From: Tenacibaculum sp. 1_MG-2023
Lineage (GTDB): Bacteria; Bacteroidota; Bacteroidia; Flavobacteriales; Flavobacteriaceae
DNA: 64,000 nucleotides
Assembly (NCBI RefSeq): GCF_030547425.1
Contig: NZ_JAUORH010000005.1
Coordinates: forward strand, 62,001-126,000
Direction of reading: 5' to 3'
Shown here: in pieces, positions 56,432 to 64,000 of the stretch
How positions within the stretch are numbered: position 1 is the first letter of the stretch
Layout of the letters: each line of letters opens with the position of its first letter
Notes under the pieces: generated by a model
What the model was told of the DNA's origin: nothing
What the model saw: the letters and a program-made list of their open reading frames with translations, nothing else
Database searches by the model: none
Translations under genes and position numbers: made by a program

Positions 56432-58192
56432 ATGAAAGAGTTAATCTATAATGTTGAAAGTATTTTTAACACACAAGAGCAAATAGGATGTTTATTTCAA
56501 TACAATGCTATTGGTTACCATATACCAGCCTATCAGAGAGGTTACAAATGGGGATCTGACAAACATGGAGCGGTTACAATATTATTAAACGATTTATGGA
56601 ATCAATATCAAAAATATAAGTCGTCAGATAAAAAAGAATATTTTTTGCAATACATAACAGTAAAACCTATTCTAATAGATGAAAACACGTATTTAGAGGT
56701 AATTGATGGGCAACAAAGATTAACAACACTTTCCATTTTACTATCGTGTTTTGCTGCTTTATTGGAACATAAAAATATTGCAGACAGTAAATTAGATTAT
56801 GCTATTAGAGAAAACTTTTTTAAAGACCATATATATCAAAAAGAATCTTTTTTAAGTTTAGTAGCCCATAATTGGGAAAACCTTATAGCAGCTGATAATT
56901 CATTAAACAAACAAGATGTTTTTTATCTGTTTAAGGCTTCTAAAAAATGTTATGAAACTTTAACTTCAAGTAGACAAAAAAAAGAATTAGTAAATTTTTA
57001 TAATTATATCTGTGCCTATGTCAAGATAATTGTAAATTCTGTTGAAAAGCACATAGTAAGTGAAACAGTATTTAAAAATTTAAATAGTAACAAAGTACCT
57101 TTAACAGAAACAGAATTAATAAAAGGACTTTTTATAACTAAAGTAGGTAGAGAGATAATTAAACATAATGGTAAAGGTACTTTTCAAGAATTAACAGAAA
57201 AAAGAATAACCATTGGTAGGCAGTGGGATGAAATTACTGCATGGGCAAATAATCCTGAAATTTTTAATTTATACTTTAACGATTCTTCTACAGATGGAAT
57301 GTTTAACTTACTACACATAGCAGCCCAATCAACAGTTAAGAAATGTATTCATGTTTCAAGTAAAAAAGGAGAGTTTAACTTATTTAATTATTATTTAGAA
57401 AATGAGAATTTTGTAAAAAGCTTTCATATAATTGTAGAAGTTAAAAATAAACTAGAGTCTTGGTTTTACAATACAGAAATATATAACCTAATAGGTTTTC
57501 TTAGGTTTGAAAAAGCTAATAAACATAAGTTTAAAAACAAATTACTAGAGTTTTTAACCTATGATTCAATTAAAAAATTAAAAGAAGAGTTAAATGCATT
57601 AAAAAAAGATATTTTAAACATAAACATTGATGAAGTATCTTATGCTGATGAAGATAGTACCCCTTTACATAATATACTATTGGCTATGAACGTATTTCCC
57701 ATAGGGCAAGAAAATGTAAGATTTGATTTTTATAGTTATAAAGATGAAAATTGGACTTTAGAACATATTTTTCCTCAAACACCAGAAGGTAAAAATGTTG
57801 TTTTAGATAATCCACAAAAAGAGGCTATAAAACAAATTTTAGGAGATAAAATAACAGACGAAATAAAGACTGTTTTAGCATTAGAAGTTAGAGAAGAGCC
57901 AGAGAAAGAAATCTATTACAAAGCTTTAAAAGAGGATAGGGGGTTAAACAGTATTGGTAATATGTGTTTGCTTTCACTAAAAGATAATAGCTCTAATGGG
58001 AATAAGTTTTTTAATGATAAAAGAAAAAATATTTTAGAGCGTATACAAAGAGGAAGTTTTGTACCTAAACATACTTTTGATGTATTTAGCAAAATGTTTC
58101 CAGAAGCAGATACAGGCAACATGAAAGCATGGACAGGTACTGATATTTTAAAACATGAAAATCATATAAAGCAAACTATAAACACCTTGTAG
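56432..58192 (+). CDS. DUF262-DUF1524 protein (GmrSD-like nuclease) within the restriction operon
   Basis: 586 residues. N-terminal DUF262 domain with IPAYQRGYKW (about 31-40) and the nucleotide-binding motif IDGQQRLTTL (DGQQR at 92-96). C-terminal DUF1524 HNH-like nuclease with EHIFPQ (H445-x-x-P448) and the paired SIGNMCLLS and NGNKFFNDKR segments (507-531). This is the layout of fused GmrSD-type enzymes such as BrxU and SspE, which cleave modified DNA or depend on modification state. It lies 28 bp after hsdS and 11 bp before a second DUF262 gene; a defence role beside the type I system is likely but inferred. Confidence 0.87.
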   Translation: MKELIYNVESIFNTQEQIGCLFQYNAIGYHIPAYQRGYKWGSDKHGAVTILLNDLWNQYQKYKSSDKKEYFLQYITVKPILIDENTYLEVIDGQQRLTTLSILLSCFAALLEHKNIADSKLDYAIRENFFKDHIYQKESFLSLVAHNWENLIAADNSLNKQDVFYLFKASKKCYETLTSSRQKKELVNFYNYICAYVKIIVNSVEKHIVSETVFKNLNSNKVPLTETELIKGLFITKVGREIIKHNGKGTFQELTEKRITIGRQWDEITAWANNPEIFNLYFNDSSTDGMFNLLHIAAQSTVKKCIHVSSKKGEFNLFNYYLENENFVKSFHIIVEVKNKLESWFYNTEIYNLIGFLRFEKANKHKFKNKLLEFLTYDSIKKLKEELNALKKDILNINIDEVSYADEDSTPLHNILLAMNVFPIGQENVRFDFYSYKDENWTLEHIFPQTPEGKNVVLDNPQKEAIKQILGDKITDEIKTVLALEVREEPEKEIYYKALKEDRGLNSIGNMCLLSLKDNSSNGNKFFNDKRKNILERIQRGSFVPKHTFDVFSKMFPEADTGNMKAWTGTDILKHENHIKQTINTL

Positions 58193-58203
58193 ATATAATA
58201 GCT

Positions 58204-60276
58204 ATGAAAGCAGGAAAATATAATGTTAAAGATCTTTTTGCCAACAGATATGTTAATCAAATAATAATACCTGAGGTTCAACGAGATTATGTATGGTCTA
58301 ATTTACAAGTAGATGGTTTGTTAAACTCTATACTAACAGATTACAGAAGCTTTACATCTTCTTCAATAAAATTACCTGAAATAGAAGATTTAGAATTAGC
58401 TGAAGCTTTTCAAGAGTTTTATTTATCACGTAAATACTCATCAAATATTGGTTTTATCTATGCATATACAGACGCACAATCTGAAGGTAAATACTTTCTA
58501 ATTGATGGACAACAAAGAATAACAACAATAGTTTTATTATTATTGGCTATTACCAAAAAAGCATTTTCTAAGTTAGAAGATAAATTTAAAGCAACATATT
58601 TACATAAATTAGACTATAAAGTAAGAGAAAGCTCACATGTTTTTTTACAAGATTTTATTTCTCACGAATTATCCAATAAAGATTTTACATTCAAAGAATC
58701 GCTTCATTACTTTGGGAATAGGTATGAAAGTGATAAGACAATACAATCTGTTTTAAATAACTATAATAGAATACTAGAAATTCTTGAATGCCAAGAAGTA
58801 AGTTTTGAAGCATTATTTGATTATGTAGAAACCAAAGTAGAGTTTTGGTATTTTGATACAAATATTAGCGAACAAGGTGAGGAGTTATATATTTATATGA
58901 ATGCTCGCGGGGAGCATATGCAGGCTAACGAAAATATAAAGGCTGTTTTATTAGAAAAACTACCTGATATTGAGGAGAAAAATAGATATGGCAAAAAATG
59001 GGAGGAATGGCAAGATTTCTTCTGGGTTAAAAGAGATAAAAACCAAAATGCAGATAAAGGATTTAATCAATTTTTATCATGTATAGCAGGCTTAGAGTTA
59101 TATTTAAAAGATGACAGAACTAAATTTTACAATAAAAGTAGATTTGATGAAAATGGAATAAAAATATCTGATATTTTAGAAGTTTTAGATATTAGTTGTA
59201 TCGAAAAATATTTTAATGTTTTAAAAGAACTATTTGAGAAGAAGGAACAATTTATTAAGCAAAGAGATTATTGTAAGTGGTTACCTATAGCATTAGACAA
59301 GTTTTGGGAGTTATTAAATACAAATACTATAAATTGGTTTGCTGATTATACTGATAATAACAGGGCTGTAGAAAGAAATGCTATGGTATATATTTGGTCT
59401 GTTTTACTATACTTAACCAAATCTAAAACAAGTATAGAGCTAATTTCTGATACTTACAGATTATTACGTATTTATTGGGTAAGGTATAATAATAATATCC
59501 GTTCAGTAAGTAACATAAAGATAGAGGTTAATTCTCAGATTAATTCAGGTATTTGGAAAGAACCAATTATGGATACAGAAGAGAAATCTACTGTTGATGA
59601 GCATTTTAAAAACAAAATTTATAACACTTGTAAACCATCTGAGCAAAAAGAATTAGAAGAATTAATATGGGAGATTGAAGACCACGAATATAATTTATTA
59701 GGTAGAGATGTTGGAAATATAAACATCACACATTTAATAGATAAATCATCAGAAATTACAATTGAAAGTTTAACTCTTATACGAGATAAATTTTATGAAC
59801 TTTTTCCTGTAGGAGACAAAAATCATAATACAATAAAGCATGTGTTATTGTATTATGGGGCTTTTTATGATAGAGTAAGTCCTTATTACTATAGGAATTA
59901 TAACTTTAGTAATTGGCGAAGAATAATTAGAAATTTAGGCAACGAAAAAAAAGATACAACATATCCTTTTAAAGATTTTTGGAATGATTTTTTACGATTT
60001 AAAGGGACTATAAATAAATTCATAGAAAAAAAAGGTACTTCAGAATTAAAGCCAGAAGATTGTTTAAGTTTCAACGATAAACTACTTTGGTACAGTACCA
60101 AATTAAAAGAAAAAATGTGGAGTCAAGGTACCAATATTTGTCTTTCGTTAGGAAACCCGTGCAGTTTGTCTGATTGGAGTAGTAAAGATGAAATATTTTC
60201 TAATAATTATATTTTTTACAATACAAAAGGAAATTTAAAAGGCGGTACTCCCAAAAAATTATCAAATTTACTATAA
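58204..60276 (+). CDS. DUF262 protein without the nuclease domain
   Basis: 690 residues. The DUF262 N-terminus has IPEVQRDYVW (about 22-31) and LIDGQQRITTI (DGQQR at 101-105), then YMNARGEHMQANENIKA. The long C-terminal half lacks the H-x-x-P and N-x-x-K nuclease signature of DUF1524; it carries instead the segment FSNWRRIIRNLGN. It is not a close duplicate of the preceding gene outside the DUF262 motifs. With 11 bp to the gene before and 8 bp to hsdR, it should be made with the restriction complex. It may be the regulatory or sensor half of a pair with the upstream nuclease. Confidence 0.85.
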   Translation: MKAGKYNVKDLFANRYVNQIIIPEVQRDYVWSNLQVDGLLNSILTDYRSFTSSSIKLPEIEDLELAEAFQEFYLSRKYSSNIGFIYAYTDAQSEGKYFLIDGQQRITTIVLLLLAITKKAFSKLEDKFKATYLHKLDYKVRESSHVFLQDFISHELSNKDFTFKESLHYFGNRYESDKTIQSVLNNYNRILEILECQEVSFEALFDYVETKVEFWYFDTNISEQGEELYIYMNARGEHMQANENIKAVLLEKLPDIEEKNRYGKKWEEWQDFFWVKRDKNQNADKGFNQFLSCIAGLELYLKDDRTKFYNKSRFDENGIKISDILEVLDISCIEKYFNVLKELFEKKEQFIKQRDYCKWLPIALDKFWELLNTNTINWFADYTDNNRAVERNAMVYIWSVLLYLTKSKTSIELISDTYRLLRIYWVRYNNNIRSVSNIKIEVNSQINSGIWKEPIMDTEEKSTVDEHFKNKIYNTCKPSEQKELEELIWEIEDHEYNLLGRDVGNINITHLIDKSSEITIESLTLIRDKFYELFPVGDKNHNTIKHVLLYYGAFYDRVSPYYYRNYNFSNWRRIIRNLGNEKKDTTYPFKDFWNDFLRFKGTINKFIEKKGTSELKPEDCLSFNDKLLWYSTKLKEKMWSQGTNICLSLGNPCSLSDWSSKDEIFSNNYIFYNTKGNLKGGTPKKLSNLL

Positions 60277-60284
60277 ACAAAACT

Positions 60285-63200
60285 ATGCATAGCAATACCT
60301 CCGAAATAGCCTTAGAACAAACCATAGAAAAAGTATTAACAGGAAGCTGTAAAGAAGAAAGAAATGGCTTTTCTAATGAAGAAGATATACAATATACTAA
60401 TGAATTGTTTGTAAGTGGACAACCTAGTGATTTTGACAAGCGTTTTGCAATAGACACGCAATACTTTTGGCAGTTTTTAGAGAATACACAAAAAGAAGAG
60501 TTAGAAAAACTACAAAAACAAAGCGATTGGCAATTAAAAATTTTAAACAGGTTTGAGAGGCTTATAAAAAAGTATGGCGTATTGCATTTACTTCGTAAAG
60601 GTTTAGAAGTGGATGATGCACACTTTACCTTGTTCTTTCAAGCTCCATTAGCCAGTAGTAGTGCTAGTGTTAAAGAAAATTTCCGACAGAATATATTTAG
60701 TGTTACACGTCAAGTAGCCTATTCAGAGGCTAATCCTCGTGAGGAAATTGATATGGTAATTTTTATCAATGGTATTCCCATTATTACCATGGAATTAAAA
60801 AACCATTGGACAGGACAAAATGCGCGTTCTCATGGTATTCATCAATATAAAAAGCAACGAGATGCTAAACAGCCTTTATTACAGTTTGCTCGTTGTATTG
60901 TTCATTTTGCAGTAGATACTGATGAAGCATATATGACTACTAAATTACAAGGAGATGCCACCTTCTTTTTACCCTTTAACAAAGGAAATAATCATGGTAA
61001 AGGAAATCCTAAAAATCCAAACGGACATAAGACAGCCTATTTATGGGAAGAAATATTTACCAAAAGAAGTTTAGCTAATATTATTCAACATTTTGTACGT
61101 TTAGATGGTACCAAGAAAGATACTTTAACAAAACGCACCTTGTTTTTTCCTCGTTATCATCAGTTAGATGTAGTAAGGAAATTAATAGACCATGCTAGTG
61201 TTAATGGTACAGGATACACGTATTTAATTCAACACTCAGCAGGCTCGGGGAAATCAAATTCTATAACATGGGCTGCTTATCAACTAATAGAAACCTATCC
61301 TACTCATACTGAAGCACAGGGAGCAAAAAGTGTTGACCTTCCATTATTTGATTCTGTTATTGTAGTAACGGATAGGCGATTATTAGACAAACAGATTCGT
61401 GAAAACATTCGAGAGTTTTCAGAAGTTAAAAACATTGTTGCCCCAGCATTATCATCTAAAGATTTAAGGGAAAGCCTAGAGCAGGGTAAGAAAATAATTA
61501 TTACTACCATACAAAAGTTTCCATTTATATTAGATGGTATTGGTGATCTTACGAATAAAAACTTTGCTGTAATAATTGATGAAGCGCACAGTAGTCAGAG
61601 TGGTAAAGCACACGACAGTATGAATACTGCCATGGGTGCCGATTTAGATGAAGTAGACGCTCAAGACAAAATAGTAGAGGCAATGAAAGCGAGAAAATTA
61701 AAACAAAATGCCTCTTACTTTGCTTTTACCGCAACACCTAAAAATTCAACACTTGAAAAATTTGGTATGCAACAAGCCGATGGAACGTTTATCCCGTTTC
61801 ATTTATATTCTATGAAACAAGCCATAGAAGAAGGCTTTATTCTAGATGTTTTACATAACTACACCACGCTAAAAAGTTACTATCAAATAGAAAAATCAAT
61901 TAGTGATAATCCAGAGTTTGATACCCAAAAAGCACAAAAGTATTTAAAGGCCTATGTTGAACGAGACCAGCGAACAATAAAAACCAAAGCCGAAATTATT
62001 TTAGATCATTTTATACCTAATGTGGTCAACAAAAAAAGACTGAAAGGTAAGGCTAAGGCAATGGTGGTAACTCAAAGTATTGAATCTGCCATTAAATATT
62101 ACAATGCTTTAAAAGAAGTTATTGAAAGTAAAGGAAATTCATTTAAAATTGTTATTGCATTTTCAGGAGAAAAAGAAGTTGGGGGTATAAAGTATACCGA
62201 AGCTAGTATGAATGGTTTTTCAGATAAGGAAACCAAAGATATGTTTGATACCGACGAGTATAGAATACTAGTTGTAGCTAATAAGTATTTAACAGGTTTT
62301 GATCAGCCAAAGTTGTGTGCGATGTATGTTGATAAAAAGTTACAAGGTGTACTAGCGGTTCAAACCTTATCTCGTTTAAACAGATCTAATCCAGAGTTAG
62401 GAAAGAAAACAGAAGATTTATTTGTATTAGACTTCTTCAATACAACTGAAGATATAAAAATTGCTTTTGATCCATTTTATACTTCAACCATTTTATCTGA
62501 AGCTACAGATGTGAATATACTACATGATTTGAAAGATGTTTTAGATGATAGTGGAGTATACGAATGGCAAGAGGTTGAAGAGTTTGTTCTTCGCTTTTTT
62601 AACAAAGAAGATGCACAAAACTTAAGTCCTATTATAGATAATTCTGCTTATCGATTTACAGATGAATTGGGGTTTAGTGAAGAGGATAAAGCAGACTTTA
62701 AAATAAAAGCAAAACAGTTTGTAAAAATTTACGGACAAATGGCTGCAATACTCCCTTTTTTAAATGTAAAATGGGAAAAATTATTTTGGTTTTTAAAGTT
62801 CTTAATTCCTAAACTACCTATTAAAGATGAGGATAAAGATAAGCTGGATGAGTTATTAAACAGTGTTGATTTATCTACCTATGGGTTAGAAAGAGTTAAG
62901 TTAAATTATACAATAGGTTTAGATGCTCATGAAACAGAAATACTTCCTCAAAACTCAAACCCAAGAGGAGCGCATGGTTCTAAAGAAGAGAAAGATGTAT
63001 TAGATGATATTGTATATAGCTTTAATGAAAGATGGTTTAAAGACTGGGAAGCTACTCCTGAAGACCAACGTGTAGTTTTTTTATCTTTGACTAAAGCAAT
63101 ACAAGCGCATCCAGATTTTGAAGAAAAGTTTGCTAATAATCAGGATTCACAAAATAAAGATTTGGCATTCAGAAAGATTCTAGATGATATCATGGCGCAA

Positions 63201-63299
63201 AAGCGCAAGCAGGATTTAGATTTGTATCGCTTATATGCAAAAGATGATGCATTTTTTCAGGCTTTTTTAGATACTATGAAACGATTATCTGCTAGATAA
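60285..63299 (+). CDS. hsdR: Type I restriction-modification endonuclease/translocase subunit
   Basis: 1004 residues. The N-terminal nuclease domain has D156 and E170-L-K172 in EIDMVIFINGIPIITMELK, the PD-(D/E)xK signature. The SF2 translocase has Walker A in HSAGSGKSN (320-324) and DEAH at 432-435, with a later helicase motif QTLSRLNRS. All catalytic residues are present, so restriction should be active. It cuts unmethylated DNA after translocation. Last gene of the operon; its 3' flank holds the TGTACA array. Confidence 0.95.
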   Translation: MHSNTSEIALEQTIEKVLTGSCKEERNGFSNEEDIQYTNELFVSGQPSDFDKRFAIDTQYFWQFLENTQKEELEKLQKQSDWQLKILNRFERLIKKYGVLHLLRKGLEVDDAHFTLFFQAPLASSSASVKENFRQNIFSVTRQVAYSEANPREEIDMVIFINGIPIITMELKNHWTGQNARSHGIHQYKKQRDAKQPLLQFARCIVHFAVDTDEAYMTTKLQGDATFFLPFNKGNNHGKGNPKNPNGHKTAYLWEEIFTKRSLANIIQHFVRLDGTKKDTLTKRTLFFPRYHQLDVVRKLIDHASVNGTGYTYLIQHSAGSGKSNSITWAAYQLIETYPTHTEAQGAKSVDLPLFDSVIVVTDRRLLDKQIRENIREFSEVKNIVAPALSSKDLRESLEQGKKIIITTIQKFPFILDGIGDLTNKNFAVIIDEAHSSQSGKAHDSMNTAMGADLDEVDAQDKIVEAMKARKLKQNASYFAFTATPKNSTLEKFGMQQADGTFIPFHLYSMKQAIEEGFILDVLHNYTTLKSYYQIEKSISDNPEFDTQKAQKYLKAYVERDQRTIKTKAEIILDHFIPNVVNKKRLKGKAKAMVVTQSIESAIKYYNALKEVIESKGNSFKIVIAFSGEKEVGGIKYTEASMNGFSDKETKDMFDTDEYRILVVANKYLTGFDQPKLCAMYVDKKLQGVLAVQTLSRLNRSNPELGKKTEDLFVLDFFNTTEDIKIAFDPFYTSTILSEATDVNILHDLKDVLDDSGVYEWQEVEEFVLRFFNKEDAQNLSPIIDNSAYRFTDELGFSEEDKADFKIKAKQFVKIYGQMAAILPFLNVKWEKLFWFLKFLIPKLPIKDEDKDKLDELLNSVDLSTYGLERVKLNYTIGLDAHETEILPQNSNPRGAHGSKEEKDVLDDIVYSFNERWFKDWEATPEDQRVVFLSLTKAIQAHPDFEEKFANNQDSQNKDLAFRKILDDIMAQKRKQDLDLYRLYAKDDAFFQAFLDTMKRLSAR

Positions 63300-63313
63300 A
63301 AAGAAAATAATCT

Positions 63314-63439
63314 TGTACACTTTTTTTTCTTACAACTTTTTTGGTGTACACCACTTGTACACTTTTTAAAATGATTTTTTTTTTAGTGTACAGGTACTGT
63401 ACACTTTTTTGTTTGGTTATTTTTTTGGTGTACAGGTAT
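63314..63439. repeat. Three 42-bp tandem repeats carrying six TGTACA palindromes
   Basis: TGTACA begins at 63314, 63345, 63356, 63387, 63398 and 63429: spacing alternates exactly 31 and 11 bp. Each 42-bp unit is TGTACAC-T-rich-GTGTACA. The two junctions form GTGTACA-N5-TGTACAC stems followed by T5-T6, like Rho-independent terminators for hsdR, whose stop codon is 15 bp upstream of the first unit. Confidence 0.85.
63343..63409 (+). terminator. Tandem terminator-like hairpins behind hsdR
   Basis: Two stems made at the repeat junctions: GTGTACA-CCACT-TGTACAC-TTTTT and AGTGTACA-GGTAC-TGTACACT-TTTTT. Each has a 7-8 bp stem and 5-nt loop. Confidence 0.55.
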
Positions 63440-63459
63440 AGGAAGATATTTTTAACATT

Positions 63460-64000
63460 AAGTTCAGTAGAACTAAATCTCATGTATGGGAGTTACTCAT
63501 AATCTTATGAATGTAAGTTACTATCAACTTAAAGATTTCTCAGTCGCATACTCCTTCGAAATGACAGGCATCAAGGAAAAGATTGCTTCGTCCTACCTCC
63601 TCGCAATGGCGATAACAGAACGTCCTCAGAAAACAAGCCAAAAATTACACCGCAAGAAACGTTATAAATGAAAAGCTGTTTGAGCGATAGCGAGTTCTTT
63701 TCATTTAGTTTCGAGGATGATAATTTTAGAGTGAAGGTTTCGAAAGACTAGATTTTTTGGTTCTTTTTCATCAATGGAAAAAGAATAACAATAAGGTTCT
63801 CGATACTATTTTGTTCCACTTAGTTACACAAAATCACTCGAACTGACATTTCAACGTTATTATGAACAAACATTGAGCACAATCAAAGTGGAAAGTGACG
63901 TAATCTCATGAATCTAAAACGGTCATTTCGAAGAAGCGATTTTATGAGCGACTGAGAAATCTCATGAATGGGAGTTAATCTTAACTTTGAGACCTCTCAA
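63460..64000. repeat. Repeat region 3 downstream of the restriction island
   Basis: Contains a degraded hairpin A in the opposite sense (AAAGATTTCTCAGTCGCATACTCCTTCGAAATGACAG at about 63530-63566), the linker CTTCGTCCTACCTCCTCGCAATGGCG, the right half of hairpin B (63801-63848), and a fresh hairpin A copy starting at 63924 that runs off the window. No gene is supported in the region. Confidence 0.85.

Noticed and set aside
52806..63299. Prophage or integrative element carrying the restriction genes
   Set aside because: No integrase, phage or conjugation genes and no tRNA attachment duplication are visible; only the flanking repeats suggest mobility.
63314..63439. Possible CRISPR array
   Set aside because: Only three 42-bp units, with T-rich 'spacers' similar to one another and no cas genes nearby.
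63292..63483. Minus-strand frame of 63 codons with a 14-residue repeat (YTKK...KSVQ)
   Set aside because: The protein repeat is a by-product of the 42-bp DNA repeat (42 is a multiple of three). Low-complexity composition and overlap with the hsdR end argue against a gene.
63486..63671. Open frame of 61 codons after hsdR
   Set aside because: Runs entirely through repeat-family sequence (hairpin A and linker).

Overview
The window comes from a low-GC (about one third G+C) member of the Bacteroidetes, family Flavobacteriaceae, most likely Tenacibaculum or a near relative. The signs are bacillithiol genes (bshC, bshB1), a BatA-type membrane protein, TonB receptors of the carboxypeptidase-regulatory/plug type, a HmuY-like lipoprotein, a LytTR two-component pair, and tRNA promoters of the flavobacterial TTG-N19-TAnnTTTG form. 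Genus assignment is inference; no 16S gene is present.

Layout. 1-18.5 kb is mostly housekeeping: a UbiA-like membrane protein, gcvP, an operon of methyltransferase-bshC-rlmF, a BatA/pseudo-dihydroorotase/DUF4870/esterase run, a sterol-desaturase-family protein, bcp, an endonuclease III without its Fe-S cysteines, an ECF sigma factor with a 47-residue ORF behind it, and uvrA. 18.5-29.5 kb is an iron/heme acquisition block: HmuY-like lipoprotein and HmuR-like receptor, a DUF6607 protein, then a tight operon of siderophore-type receptor, exported ankyrin protein, DUF2271 protein with a flavinylation-like motif, and a PepSY-flavodoxin-FNR reductase. 29.6-34 kb holds two unknown genes and a propeller histidine kinase/LytTR regulator pair. 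34-46 kb is mixed housekeeping with four tRNA genes (Met, two Gly, His), two acetyltransferases, a cold-shock gene, rhomboid, an LpxL-type acyltransferase, bshB1, a trans-sulfuration enzyme, MATE pump, DUF2520, KdsC-type phosphatase and DUF2147. 46-49.6 kb is a nitric-oxide defence operon (Rrf2 regulator, ric, norZ) with a candidate operator. 52.8-63.3 kb is a complete type I restriction-modification operon (hsdM, hsdS, hsdR) with two DUF262-family genes between hsdS and hsdR.

Non-coding structure is the other theme. Long hairpin-forming repeats occur at 3.97-4.86, 51.29-52.60 and 63.46-64.0 kb. They make tandem units of exactly 327 bp or exactly 510 bp, the longer carrying an extra 183-bp module, and they bracket the restriction island. 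Downstream of hsdR lies a regular array of six TGTACA palindromes (period 42 bp) that folds into tandem terminator-like hairpins.

The most unexpected item is a small gene at 37.13-37.29 kb. It encodes a double-glycine leader of the flavobacterial bacteriocin-like type, followed in the same frame by a four-cysteine core, with a TAA between them. Its start codon sits in the loop of a perfect 13-bp inverted repeat.
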